A stretch of DNA of 64,000 bases from Streptomyces sp. NBC_00683. Lineage in GTDB: Bacteria; Actinomycetota; Actinomycetes; Streptomycetales; Streptomycetaceae. The stretch covers positions 5,332,001 through 5,396,000 of the forward strand of contig NZ_CP109013.1 of NCBI RefSeq assembly GCF_036226745.1, read 5' to 3'. The position numbers were made by a program, and so were the translations under genes. Below, piece by piece: positions 8,103-18,098 of the stretch; the stretch's first letter is position 1; each line of letters starts with the position of its first letter. The notes beneath the pieces are model-generated. The model was not told where the DNA came from, ran no database searches, and saw nothing but the letters and a program-made list of their open reading frames with translations.

Positions 8103-8953
8103 GCTTCCTCCAGTCCGCGCGGTGTGAGCCACAGTTCGACCAGCGAGGCCAGCCAGTCCACCAGCAGTGCCAGCACCACCGTCAGAACGGAACCGAGGAT
8201 CAGCACGGGCATGCGCTGCGTCTGGATCCCCGAGGTGATCAGGTCGCCGAGTCCGCCGCCGCCCCCGAAGGTGGCCAGGGTCGCCGTGCCCACGTTGAGC
8301 ACCAGGGCCGTCCGTACGCCCGCCAGGATCAGCGGGACGGCGAGCGGCAGCTCGACCCGGGTCAGCGTCCCCATGGGCGACATCCCGATGCCCCGGGACG
8401 CCTCGACGAGCGTCGGTTCGATCCCCTTCAGGCCGGCCACCGTGTTGGAGAGCACCGGCAGCACCGCGTAGATCACCATCCCGACGATCGCCGTGGACGG
8501 GCCGATGCCCAGCCAGATCACCAGCAGTGCCAGCAGCCCGATCGCGGGGGTCGCCTGGCCGATGTTGGCGAGGACCGTGACCCCGGGGGCCGCCTTGTTC
8601 AGGCCGCGCCGGGTCAGCGCGATACCGAGGGGGATGGCGATGATCAGCACCCAGAAGGTGGAGATCGCGGTCAGTCTGACGTGCTGCCACCAGCGCACTT
8701 CGACGATGTCGCCGGCCAGCGAGTTCTCCGCGATCGAGTCGAGGTCGACGTTGGTGATCCACAGGTACGTCGCCACGAGGACGACCGCGCAGACGGCCGG
8801 TACCACCACGAGCTTCTGCCAGGTGATCCGGCGGGCCGGTCGGGGCGGCGCGGGGGAGGGCTCCGCCTCCTCGTCACGAAAGGCGTTGCCGCGCACATCC
8901 TGCTCCCCGGGCGGCGGTGTTCCCTCGGGGGGTGCCTGACGACTGGGGGTCAT
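8099..8953 (-). CDS. Osmoprotectant ABC transporter permease (second)
   Basis: This 284-aa inner-membrane permease has a Pro-rich cytoplasmic N-terminus (about 45 residues), a first helix (KLVVVPAVCAVVLVATYLW), and the BPD_transp_1 core. The EAA loop is at VEASRGIGMSPMGTLTRVELP. The ATG at 8953 overlaps the stop of the ATPase gene (ATGA), and its own stop overlaps the binding-protein start (GTGA). The N-terminal extension sets it apart from the smaller permease at 10217-10864; the two probably form a heterodimer. Confidence 0.9.
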   Translation of the reverse strand: MTPSRQAPPEGTPPPGEQDVRGNAFRDEEAEPSPAPPRPARRITWQKLVVVPAVCAVVLVATYLWITNVDLDSIAENSLAGDIVEVRWWQHVRLTAISTFWVLIIAIPLGIALTRRGLNKAAPGVTVLANIGQATPAIGLLALLVIWLGIGPSTAIVGMVIYAVLPVLSNTVAGLKGIEPTLVEASRGIGMSPMGTLTRVELPLAVPLILAGVRTALVLNVGTATLATFGGGGGLGDLITSGIQTQRMPVLILGSVLTVVLALLVDWLASLVELWLTPRGLEEA

Positions 8954-10224
8954 AGCCCGCTGCCACCCCCCTCCAGCTCCTGCTCGGTCCGATGGACCCG
9001 CAGGTGCTCCAGATCGTGCTGGTGCTCCATCGCGGTGAGCCGGTCGGCCTCCAGGAGCTCCTGCACGGAATTCATCAGCGTCTGCATGTCGACGACGCCG
9101 ATGAACTCCCCGCGCCGCCCCGTCACGGCGACCCGCCCGCTGCTGTCGGTCAGCACGGCCTCCAGCGCGTCGTGGAGCGTCGCGTCCCGGGTCACGGTGT
9201 CGTGCACCAGCTGCCCGGCCCGGGCCAGCGAGCCCTTGGCCCGCATCAGGTCGCCGCGCCGCAGCCACTTGTACGGGCGGTTCCTGCGGTCCAGCATCAG
9301 CAGCTCGTTGTGCCCGCCGTCGCGCAGCTTGTCGAAGATCGACTGGAGCGGGTCCTCGACGGTCACCGTCGGGAAGTCGGCGATCCCGACATCCCGTACA
9401 CGGGTGAGGTTGAGCCTCTTCAACGCCGCGCCCGCCCCCACGAACCCGGACACGAAGTCGTCCGTCGGATTGGTGAGGATGGCCTCCGGGGTGTCGAACT
9501 GGGCGATGTGCGAACGCTCCCGCAGCACCGCGATCCGGTCGCCCAGCTTGATCGCCTCGTCGAAGTCGTGCGTGACGAAGACGATCGTCTTGTGCAGCTC
9601 GTGCTGGAGCCGGATCAGCTCGTCCTGGAGGTGATCGCGGGTGATGGGGTCGACCGCGCCGAACGGCTCGTCCATCAGCAGCACCGGCGGGTCCGCGGCC
9701 AGTGCCCGCGCCACGCCGACCCTCTGCTGCTGGCCGCCGGAGAGCTGGCGTGGATAGCGCCCGTGGAACTCCCGCGGATCGAGACCGACCAGGTCGAGCA
9801 TCTCCTCGACCCGGTTCTTCACCCCGGACTTCGACCAGCCGGTCATCTTCGGTACGAGGGCGATGTTCTCCGCGACCGTCATGTGCGGGAAGAGCCCGGA
9901 GGACTGGATCGCGTAGCCGATCTTGCGCCGCAGCTTCACCCCGTCCATGTCCGTGACGTCCTCGTCGTTGATCCTGATCCGCCCGGACGTCGGCTCGATC
10001 AGCCGGTTGATCATCTTCAGCGTCGTGGACTTCCCGCAGCCGGAGGGCCCCACGAGGATCACGGTCTCGCCGGCCTTGATGTCCATGGAGACGTTGTCGA
10101 CGGCCGGAGCGGGGCTGCCGGGATAGGACTTGGTGAGGTTCTCCAGCCGGATGGTGGCACCCGAGGTGGTGGTGCCGGACGCGGGAGTCCCCGTCGGTCC
10201 GGTGCCGGTGACGGTTTCAGACAC
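8950..10224 (-). CDS. Osmoprotectant ABC transporter ATPase with C-terminal CBS domains
   Basis: This 424-aa ATPase has Walker A GPSGCGKST, signature LSGGQQQRVGVARAL and Walker B LLMDEPFGAVDP. The C-terminal 140 residues form a tandem CBS module, as in OpuCA/OpuAA, where it senses ionic strength or c-di-AMP. About 35 Thr/Gly/Pro-rich residues precede the ATPase domain. The GTG at 10224 follows GAGGGGGATCC and is chosen over an upstream frame that only shadows the permease gene. It overlaps the upstream permease by 8 nt and the downstream one by 4 nt. Confidence 0.92.
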   Translation of the reverse strand: MSETVTGTGPTGTPASGTTTSGATIRLENLTKSYPGSPAPAVDNVSMDIKAGETVILVGPSGCGKSTTLKMINRLIEPTSGRIRINDEDVTDMDGVKLRRKIGYAIQSSGLFPHMTVAENIALVPKMTGWSKSGVKNRVEEMLDLVGLDPREFHGRYPRQLSGGQQQRVGVARALAADPPVLLMDEPFGAVDPITRDHLQDELIRLQHELHKTIVFVTHDFDEAIKLGDRIAVLRERSHIAQFDTPEAILTNPTDDFVSGFVGAGAALKRLNLTRVRDVGIADFPTVTVEDPLQSIFDKLRDGGHNELLMLDRRNRPYKWLRRGDLMRAKGSLARAGQLVHDTVTRDATLHDALEAVLTDSSGRVAVTGRRGEFIGVVDMQTLMNSVQELLEADRLTAMEHQHDLEHLRVHRTEQELEGGGSGL

Positions 10225-10864
10225 GGATCCCCCTCGGGATGGTGAGCCGTCCGAGCAGGACGTACGCGGCGTCGAAGAGCAGGGCGAGGATGACGATGCC
10301 GAGCGTGCCCGAGAGGACCTGGTTGATCGCGTTGGCACTGCCCAGCGAGGCGAGACCGCGGAAGATCTCGTTGCCGAGGCCGGGACCCGAGGCGTACGCG
10401 GCGATGGCGGCGATGCCCATCAGCATCTGGGTGGAGACCCGGATCCCGGTGAGGATCGGCGGCCAGGCGAGCGGCAGTTCCACTCGGCACAGCTGCGCCG
10501 TACGTGACATCCCGATGCCCTTCGCCGCGTCGACGAGGGCCGGGTCCACGCCCCGGAGTCCGACGATGGAGTTGCGGACGACGGGCAGTAGCCCGTACAG
10601 GGTCAGGATGATCACGGTCGGCGGGACCCCGAGGCCGACCAGCGGGATCAGCAGGCCGATCGCCGCGAGCGACGGGATCGTGAGGATCATGGCCGTCGAC
10701 GTGACGGCCAGCGACCCGCCCCAGCTGCTCCGGTAGCTGACCACGCCGATCAGGACGCCGAGCAACGTGGCGATGACCATGCACTGGAAGACGGCGCTGA
10801 CGTGCTGGAACGCGTCGGTGAGCAGCTGCTGGTGCCGGGTGCTCACGTACTCCCAGAAGTTCAC
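10217..10864 (-). CDS. Osmoprotectant ABC transporter permease (first)
   Basis: This 215-aa permease of the BPD_transp_1 family has five or six membrane helices. The EAA loop is VDAAKGIGMSRTAQLCRVELP. The start is GTG 10864, preceded by GAGGAGC. It lies only 15 nt after the stop of the Lrp/AsnC-type regulator on the same strand, so the transporter genes may be transcribed with that regulator. It pairs with the larger permease to form the channel. Confidence 0.9.
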   Translation of the reverse strand: MNFWEYVSTRHQQLLTDAFQHVSAVFQCMVIATLLGVLIGVVSYRSSWGGSLAVTSTAMILTIPSLAAIGLLIPLVGLGVPPTVIILTLYGLLPVVRNSIVGLRGVDPALVDAAKGIGMSRTAQLCRVELPLAWPPILTGIRVSTQMLMGIAAIAAYASGPGLGNEIFRGLASLGSANAINQVLSGTLGIVILALLFDAAYVLLGRLTIPRGIRV

Positions 10865-10879
10865 ATGTCGCTCCTCGGA

Positions 10880-11353
10880 TCAGTCGGTGTCCTGTGCAGC
10901 CTGCTCGACGAGCGGGAGAATACGCAGCGGGACCGGGTTTTCCATGACGATGGCCGTGGACGCCCGGACAATGCCATCCAAACCGACAACCCGGTCGATC
11001 ACCCGCTGGAGATCGGCGTTGGAACGGGCGACGAGCCGGCAGAGCATGTCCCCGTGCCCGGTGGTGGTGTGCAGTTCGAGCACCTCGGGCACGCCACTCA
11101 AATGGGCCCGCACATCGGCACCTTGGCCCTGCCTGATCTCCAGCGTGGCGAACGCGGTCACGGGGTAGCCGAGCGCCGCCGGGTCGACGTCGGGGCCGAA
11201 GCTCCGGATGACGCCATTCGACTGAAGGCGGTCCAGCCGCGCCTGCACGGTCCCGCGCGCCACCCCGAGCCGCCGTGAGGCCTCCAGTACACCGATACGG
11301 GGCTCACGGGCCAGCAGCACGATGAGCCGGCCGTCCAGATGATCGATCGCCAT
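10880..11353 (-). CDS. Lrp/AsnC-family regulator divergent from hpd
   Basis: This 157-aa protein has an N-terminal AsnC-type helix-turn-helix (LDGRLIVLLAREPRIGVLEA, then RGTVQARLDRL) and a C-terminal RAM ligand-binding domain (about 75-150). The ATG at 11353 (MAIDHLDG) is chosen; a frame seven codons longer exists. It diverges from hpd across 122 nt, which suggests control of tyrosine degradation. It is followed after 15 nt by the osmoprotectant ABC genes on the same strand. Lrp-type regulators form octamers and respond to amino acids; tyrosine or phenylalanine is a reasonable guess. Confidence 0.88.
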   Translation of the reverse strand: MAIDHLDGRLIVLLAREPRIGVLEASRRLGVARGTVQARLDRLQSNGVIRSFGPDVDPAALGYPVTAFATLEIRQGQGADVRAHLSGVPEVLELHTTTGHGDMLCRLVARSNADLQRVIDRVVGLDGIVRASTAIVMENPVPLRILPLVEQAAQDTD

Positions 11354-11375
11354 GATCCGCCTCCTGATGGGCACC

Positions 11376-11416
11376 CTGTACGGATAGCCCGCTCATCATC
11401 GCCATCCGCTGTACAG
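11376..11416. promoter_or_regulatory. Divergent regulator/hpd promoter with spaced CTGTAC repeats
   Basis: CTGTACGG (11376-11383) and the palindrome CTGTACAG (11409-11416) lie 33 nt apart, close to three helical turns, between the two divergent starts. Such phased sites fit an Lrp-type oligomer wrapping DNA. Their function is inferred. Confidence 0.4.
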
Positions 11417-11421
11417 ATTGA

Positions 11422-12621
<1,200 letters not shown>

Positions 12622-12637
12622 TCCACCGAGCGACGGC

Positions 12638-12698
12638 GGGGCCTTCCGGCAGTCGGAGGGCCCCGTCGGCCGCGTGGTGCCGCATGCGGCCGACGGGG
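12638..12698. terminator. Two overlapping, mutually exclusive hairpins after hpd
   Basis: The first hairpin pairs 12638-12648 with 12654-12664 (11 bp, one G-T wobble). The second pairs 12661-12673 with 12686-12698 (13 bp perfect). They share the CCCC at 12661-12664, so both cannot form fully at once. They probably end the hpd transcript. The remaining 150 nt up to the next gene show no gene. Confidence 0.5.
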
Positions 12699-12851
12699 AC
12701 ACGCGCGGGCCGGGGGTCCTTGATCGTGCTGATCGGGTGAGGTAGGGGCGCGGCGGGAGTTGTCCCGGCCGGGCGTGGGACGGATGAGGGAGCCGCGACG
12801 TCGCGGCCTGCGGCCGAGCGCGCCGCAGCTTCCGACGGGAGCCCCCACTCG

Positions 12852-14063
12852 ATGAACCGCCTCACCGCGTCCGTCTCCGCCGCTGCAGTGGCGGCCGGCG
12901 CCTCCCTCGCCCTGCTCGCCCCCTCCGCCGTGGGCGCGGCGGCAGCGAACGTCGTACAGCAGGTCAGGGCCGTCGACCTGGGACCGTGGAAGCCCTGGCT
13001 CCGGCTCCAGGACGACCAGGGCAACGTGAACAGACCGCCCGGCGTCCAGGAGGTCTCGCCCTTCGCCGACCCGGTCCGGTTCAACGGCAGCCTTCACCTC
13101 TCGATCGCGGGCGGGCAGCAGGCCCAGGCCGCGCACTACACGGCCCAGATCCCGCTGAGCACCGTCGCGGCCGCCGAGCTGTCCTACGACTCCTACGTGA
13201 AGACGGTGGAGGGGGGCGCCACCGGCACCGCGGTGAACCTCCAGCTCCCCATGATCTGCCGGGGCGCCTTCACCACGCTCAGCTTCCAGCCGCAGCTCGC
13301 CACCGACAGCCGGGGCCGCGCCGGTGTGGTGCCGGACACCTGGCAGCACTTCGAGTCCACCGGCGCCTCGCTCTGGCGCACCTCACGGGCGCTGCCGACG
13401 GACCCCGCGCTGCCCGCCGGATCCGACGCGCCGCTGAGCACCTACGCCGCCGGGTGCGACGCAACCGGTGACGGGGTCATCGGCCTCGTCGCCAACGCCG
13501 GCAGGCTCGGTGACGTCAAAGCCTCGCTCGACACCTACGTGGACAACCTCACCGCGAACGGAACCACGTACGACTTCGCCGCCGAAGGGCTCGCCCAGGG
13601 CCGCATCGTGCTGAACAGGGGCAACCAGGACCGGCCCTGCCACCACACGAGCCAGCCCTGCCCGCGCACGCGGGGCGGCACGGCGAGCGGCTTCGTCTCC
13701 TTCACCGACCCGGCGGACGGCCCCGGCTACCGGGGCGTCGGCACCCGCCTGGTCTTCTCGAACGGCCGGGCACTCGCCCCTGAAGCCCTCACCGTGACGG
13801 CGAACGGCCGGCCCCTCACCCTCACCGCAGGTCCGGGCGGGACGCTCACCGGGGTCGTGCCGCGCACGCCGAGGGCCGACCTGAACCCGGGCGGCACCTA
13901 CCGCACCGCGCTCGTCGTCACCCACCGCGACCACCCGTGGAGTGACGGCCGTGACGGCGGTACGGGCGGGCGCGACGGTCTGAAGGTCAGGGCCGAACTC
14001 CTGGCCACGGGTGACGAGCCCCTCCGGCCGACCGGTGTGATCACCAGCACCACGGTGCGGTGA
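12852..14063 (+). CDS. Secreted protein of unknown function
   Basis: This 403-aa protein begins with a clear Sec signal peptide (about residues 1-31, ending AVGAAAA). No enzyme motif is recognised. The mature protein is rich in Thr, Gly and Pro with beta-strand-like stretches, has four Cys residues that could form disulfides, and carries the basic segment HHTSQPCPRTRGGTASG near residue 265. The tail (VVTHRDHPWSDGRDGG) is polar. It is a monocistronic gene that ends at a 20-bp bidirectional terminator. A cell-wall or matrix protein is plausible. Confidence 0.75.
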   Translation: MNRLTASVSAAAVAAGASLALLAPSAVGAAAANVVQQVRAVDLGPWKPWLRLQDDQGNVNRPPGVQEVSPFADPVRFNGSLHLSIAGGQQAQAAHYTAQIPLSTVAAAELSYDSYVKTVEGGATGTAVNLQLPMICRGAFTTLSFQPQLATDSRGRAGVVPDTWQHFESTGASLWRTSRALPTDPALPAGSDAPLSTYAAGCDATGDGVIGLVANAGRLGDVKASLDTYVDNLTANGTTYDFAAEGLAQGRIVLNRGNQDRPCHHTSQPCPRTRGGTASGFVSFTDPADGPGYRGVGTRLVFSNGRALAPEALTVTANGRPLTLTAGPGGTLTGVVPRTPRADLNPGGTYRTALVVTHRDHPWSDGRDGGTGGRDGLKVRAELLATGDEPLRPTGVITSTTVR

Positions 14064-14086
14064 CGCCTTCGTGCCACTGAGCGCGA

Positions 14087-14130
14087 GAACGGGGCGCGGA
14101 GCCGGTGAGAACCGGCTCCGCGCCCCGTTC
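14087..14130. terminator. Bidirectional terminator, perfect 20-bp stem
   Basis: The arms 14087-14106 and 14111-14130 are perfectly complementary around a GAGA tetraloop. It separates the convergent secreted-protein and TPR genes and can serve both. Confidence 0.85.
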
Positions 14131-14144
14131 GTGACCCCCGACGG

Positions 14145-15818
14145 CTAGGGGTGCGGGGAGGACGCTGCCGTCCCTGGGGAGGCGGAGGGCGCGGGCCTCG
14201 CCGGCACCTGTCGCTGTGCGGGAGCCGGTTCGGGCTTCGAGGCCTCGGGTTCCGACGCCTCGCTCATTGATGTCCCGCCCTTCGCGGCTTCGGACGTGGG
14301 GGATTCGGGCTTCGCCGGTTCGGGTTTCGCCGGTTCCGGCTCGGGGACCGGTTCGGGGTCCGGCTGCATGTCCGCCGGCCCGCCCGGAGCCGGTTCGCCC
14401 AGGGAGTCCAGGGCGGCCTGCGCCAGGGGAGCGGCCAGCGGGGAGAACACCGGGTTCGTACGGACGGACTCCTCCAGATGGATGCGGGCCGGGCCGTTCT
14501 GGGAGAGGGCGCTCTCGATGACACCCAGGTGGTACGTGTACGAGGCGTTCCGTACGCCCGTTTCCACCGCCTGCTCCGCGTACTGCAGTGCCTCCTCCGA
14601 CCGGCCCGCACGGTGCAGCGCCCAGCCGAGTGCGTCCGCCGCCGCCGAGCTGCGGTGCAGGGCCGACCACTCGGCGCGCATCAGCTCCACGGCCGCCGCC
14701 GGGTCGCCGTGGTCGGCCTCGAAGCGGGCCTCGGTCAGGGACTCGTTCACACCGGCCGCCTTCGCCTGCGCGAGCAGCTTGCGGAGCTCCGTGTACTGGG
14801 TGCGGGCGTCGCCGTCCAGGCTCATGGACTCGTACAGCTCGCCCAGTTCGAGCACGTACTCGGGGCGGGGCAGCTTCGTCGTCACCGTCTGGTAGTCGGC
14901 CAGCGCCTCGTCCGTGCGGTCCAGGGCCACCAGGGCGCGTGCCCGGCCCGCGCGGGAGGCCAGGTGGTTGCCGTCGGTGCGCAGGGCAGCCTCGTACTGG
15001 GCGACGGCCTCCGCGGGCTCGCCCCGCTCCCAGGCCAGGTCGCCGAGGCGGTGCAGGGCCTCGGCCTTCTCCGCGGGGGCGGTGGCGCGGTCCGCCGCTT
15101 CCTGGGCGGTGGCCAGGGCGTCCTCGCGCCAGCCCTGGCCGCGGTACATCTCGGCGGTCCTGGCGAGTGCGGGAACGCCCTTGCGCAGCGAACCGAACTT
15201 CTCCGTGGCCCTGTTCGCGGCCGCGTACTCGCCGAGGCCGTTGTACGCGTCGATCAGGACCGGGTAGGCCGTCCAGTTCTTCGGCTGCCGGGCCCGTACC
15301 GTCTCGCCCCACTTCTTCGCGGCGAGGTAGTCGTGCCGTGCGTTGGCGAGCGCTCCCAGCCCCACCCAGGCCTCCGCGTTGCCGCGTTCACCGGGCTGCG
15401 CGGCCAGTGAGCGCTGCAGGGCCTGCTCGGCCCGCGTGTAGTACGCCGCGTCCGCGGAACGCCGGCCCCATTCCACGTACGCCGTACCGAGCACCGCCCA
15501 GGACGGTGCGTCGGAGGGATGCGTGTCCACCCACTCCTGCCGGTCCCCGATCAGCGCCGTGAGGTCGGAGAGGGACGCCGGGGAGCCGGCCGCCGCCGCT
15601 GCCTCCGCCCGGGCGACGGGTCCGGGCAGGGGCGGCCCCGCCTCCTGGTCGCCGTCCGGTACGGCGACCACCGCGCCGGCCACGAGGACGGCGCCCGCCA
15701 CCGCACCGAACGCCGCCCTGCGCAGTGTCGTGCGCATCGACGTGGGCGGCGGTGGCACGGCCGTCGCGCCCTCCGGCGGCAGGTGGGAGGGGGGTGACTC
15801 CGGATTCTGCTGCGGCAT
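14145..15818 (-). CDS. Membrane-anchored tetratricopeptide-repeat protein
   Basis: This 557-aa protein has a short Pro-rich cytoplasmic N-terminus, one membrane helix (about residues 33-55, AAFGAVAGAVLVAGAVVAV) and then TPR-like repeats (about 95-440) with typical Ala/Gly/Tyr spacing such as AWVGLGALANARHDYLAAKKW. The last 100 residues are a low-complexity Pro/Glu/Lys/Ser tail (PEPEPAKPEPAKPESP). TPR arrays bind other proteins; no partner is evident. ATG 15818 is used; ATG 15827 is equally possible, as the GTGAGG ribosome site lies 3 and 12 nt from the two. Confidence 0.8.
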   Translation of the reverse strand: MPQQNPESPPSHLPPEGATAVPPPPTSMRTTLRRAAFGAVAGAVLVAGAVVAVPDGDQEAGPPLPGPVARAEAAAAAGSPASLSDLTALIGDRQEWVDTHPSDAPSWAVLGTAYVEWGRRSADAAYYTRAEQALQRSLAAQPGERGNAEAWVGLGALANARHDYLAAKKWGETVRARQPKNWTAYPVLIDAYNGLGEYAAANRATEKFGSLRKGVPALARTAEMYRGQGWREDALATAQEAADRATAPAEKAEALHRLGDLAWERGEPAEAVAQYEAALRTDGNHLASRAGRARALVALDRTDEALADYQTVTTKLPRPEYVLELGELYESMSLDGDARTQYTELRKLLAQAKAAGVNESLTEARFEADHGDPAAAVELMRAEWSALHRSSAAADALGWALHRAGRSEEALQYAEQAVETGVRNASYTYHLGVIESALSQNGPARIHLEESVRTNPVFSPLAAPLAQAALDSLGEPAPGGPADMQPDPEPVPEPEPAKPEPAKPESPTSEAAKGGTSMSEASEPEASKPEPAPAQRQVPARPAPSASPGTAASSPHP

Positions 15819-15924
15819 GGCATCCATGCGCCTCACTCTGCGTCAGTGCGAAGATCACATCGCGCTGCGCGATCGCTGGCGCAGACGGGTTCACACCATT
15901 GGCCCCGGGTGTCACGCTTGAATC

Positions 15925-17292
15925 ATGGATGATCTTCTCGAAGAGCTGCGCGCGGGCCTGCCGGCCGATGCCCTGATCACCGACCCGGACGTCACCGCCA
16001 CCTACGCCCACGACATGGCGAGCTTCTGCGACGCGGGCGCGCCGGCCGTCGTCGTGCTCCCACGCACGGTCGAGGAGGTCCAGCACGTCATGCGGACCGC
16101 CACGGCGCTGCGCGTCCCCGTGGTGCCGCAGGGTGCCAGGACGGGCCTGTCGGGGGCGGCCAACGCCTCCGACGGCTGCATCGTGCTCTCCCTCGTCAAG
16201 ATGGACCGGATCCTGGAGATCAGTCCGGTCGACCGGATCGCGGTCGTCGAACCGGGTGTCATCAACGCCGTGCTGTCCCGCGCCGTCAACGAACACGGGC
16301 TGTACTACCCGCCGGACCCCTCCAGCTGGGAGATGTGCACCATCGGCGGAAACATCGGCACCGCGTCCGGCGGACTGTGCTGCGTGAAGTACGGCGTCAC
16401 CGCCGAGTACGTGCTCGGCCTGGAGGTCGTCCTCGCCGACGGACGTCTCCTCAACACCGGCCGGCGTACCGCCAAGGGTGTCGCCGGATACGACCTGACC
16501 CGGCTCTTCGTCGGCTCCGAAGGCAGCCTCGGCATCGTTGTCAAAGCCGTCCTCGCCCTTCGGCCCAAGCCCCCGCAACAGCTCGTGCTGGCCGCAGAGT
16601 TCCCCTCCGCGGCGGCCGCCTGCGACGCGGTCTGCCGGATCATGGAACGCGGCCACACCCCGTCACTCCTCGAACTGATGGACCGTACGACCGTCCGTGC
16701 GGTGAACGCGATGGCCTCCATGGGACTCCCCGAATCCACCGAGGCGCTGCTGCTCTGCGCCTTCGACACCCCTGACCCGGCGGCCGACCTCACCGCTGTC
16801 GGCGAACTGTGTACCGCGGCCGGCGCCACCGGGGTCGTGCCCGCCGACGACGCCGCCGAGTCCGAACTCCTCCTGCACGCGCGCCGGCTGTCGCTCCCCG
16901 CGATGGAGACCATCAAGTCCGCCACGATGATCGACGACGTGTGCGTGCCGCGCTCCAGGCTCGGCGCGATGATCGAGGGAACCGCCGCCATCGCCGGCAA
17001 GTTCGGCCTCACCATCGGTGTCGTCGCCCATGCGGGGGACGGCAACACCCACCCCGTCGTCTGCTTCGACCACACCGACGCCGACGAGTCCCGCAGGGCC
17101 CGCGAGTCCTTCGACGAGATCATGGCGCTGGGCCTGGAACTGGGCGGCACCATCACCGGCGAGCACGGTGTCGGCGTGCTCAAGAAGGAATGGCTCGCCC
17201 GTGAACTGGGCGAGGTGGGCGTCGAGTTGCAGCGAGGCATCAAGGCGGCCTTCGATCCGCTGGGTCTCCTCAATCCGGGCAAGCTGTTCTGA
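15925..17292 (+). CDS. FAD-linked oxidase, GlcD/D-lactate dehydrogenase type
   Basis: This 455-aa flavoprotein oxidises a 2-hydroxy acid such as glycolate or D-lactate. The N-terminal PCMH-type FAD domain shows the PP loop QGARTGLSGAANAS (about residues 70-84) and GGNIGTASGG. The C-terminal FAD-oxidase domain has GVVAHAGDGNTHPVV and ITGEHGVGVLKKEW, with the conserved His residues of the active site. Length is standard for GlcD. No GlcE or GlcF genes are adjacent, so it probably works as a single-subunit enzyme. The true substrate is not determined. Confidence 0.92.
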   Translation: MDDLLEELRAGLPADALITDPDVTATYAHDMASFCDAGAPAVVVLPRTVEEVQHVMRTATALRVPVVPQGARTGLSGAANASDGCIVLSLVKMDRILEISPVDRIAVVEPGVINAVLSRAVNEHGLYYPPDPSSWEMCTIGGNIGTASGGLCCVKYGVTAEYVLGLEVVLADGRLLNTGRRTAKGVAGYDLTRLFVGSEGSLGIVVKAVLALRPKPPQQLVLAAEFPSAAAACDAVCRIMERGHTPSLLELMDRTTVRAVNAMASMGLPESTEALLLCAFDTPDPAADLTAVGELCTAAGATGVVPADDAAESELLLHARRLSLPAMETIKSATMIDDVCVPRSRLGAMIEGTAAIAGKFGLTIGVVAHAGDGNTHPVVCFDHTDADESRRARESFDEIMALGLELGGTITGEHGVGVLKKEWLARELGEVGVELQRGIKAAFDPLGLLNPGKLF

Positions 17293-17349
17293 CCCGTCCC
17301 GCGCCTGCCCCGCCCCACCTCTGCCCGCCGTGCTCCTGCCCCGCCGCAC

Positions 17350-17826
17350 TCAGGCCTCGCCGTCCTGGGACTCGTCGGAGGGCCAGGGGTCGCTCAGCCA
17401 CAGGTCGTCGGCGGGCAGGGGGGTGAGCAGCTCGGCGAGCGCGCCGTCCAGGCCGAGCAGCGCGCTCTCCGAGCCCGGGGGCACCACCCGCAGGGTGCGC
17501 TCCACCCAGGCGGAGACGGCGGCCGACGGCACCTCCAGGAGGGCGTTGCCGTCGGGCGAGGTGAGCGCGACACAGATGACGCTGTGCTCGTCGACCTTGG
17601 TCGGCCAGATCCGTACGTCCCCGTGCCCGCACGGCCTGAACACCCCTTCCACGAGCAGCTCACGGGCGAACGTCCAGTGCACCGGCGACTCGGATCCGAT
17701 GTGGAAGGTGATGTGCACGGCGTACGGGTCGTCGGTGAGGTAGGACAGCCGGGCGGGTACGGGGACGGAGCGCTCCGGCGAGAGGACCAGCTTCAGTTCC
17801 AGTTCCCGTTCCACGATGTTCTGCAT
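17350..17826 (-). CDS. ssgG: SsgA-like protein, probably SsgG
   Basis: This 158-aa protein belongs to the SsgA-like (SALP) family, found only in sporulating actinomycetes. Family features include ELELKLVLSPERSVPVPARLSY near the N-terminus, DPYAVHITFH, VHWTFARELLVEGV and GHGDVRIWP. SALPs steer septum placement and cell-wall remodelling during sporulation; SsgG is reported to help place sporulation septa. The name rests on remembered position near hpd in S. coelicolor and not on a search. ATG 17826 is chosen as it begins the conserved core. It is acidic at the C-terminus and diverges from an RDD gene. Confidence 0.78.
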   Translation of the reverse strand: MQNIVERELELKLVLSPERSVPVPARLSYLTDDPYAVHITFHIGSESPVHWTFARELLVEGVFRPCGHGDVRIWPTKVDEHSVICVALTSPDGNALLEVPSAAVSAWVERTLRVVPPGSESALLGLDGALAELLTPLPADDLWLSDPWPSDESQDGEA

Positions 17827-18017
17827 GAGGGTGCACGACCTTCCGATGCTCGTAGGAGCCGGTCCCTCGACCGGTCCGCACAAGGAGAGAGCGCCCTCCC
17901 GGCCGTCTATGACGCGACTTCCCAGAAAAACTTCCGCAGGCCCGGAAAGTGGTCCAAACGGCAGGACCGGCCCGGGGGTACGCGGCGGTCTGATAGATGT
18001 GGACCCTTGTATGGAGG

Positions 18018-18065
18018 CCGGCCGGCGATCGGACGGTGCCACGCCACCCTCCGATCGCCGGCCGG
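18018..18065 (+). promoter_or_regulatory. Strong inverted repeat 34 nt upstream of the RDD gene
   Basis: Perfect 16-nt arms (18018-18033, 18050-18065; half CCGGCCGGCGATCGGA) flank a 16-nt loop between the divergent ssgG and RDD genes. It would fold in the RDD leader RNA or act as a DNA operator. The site lies too close to the start to be an ordinary terminator of any known upstream gene. Confidence 0.55.
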
Positions 18066-18098
18066 TCTGAGGCCTCGAAGAGATACGGGACCACGGTG

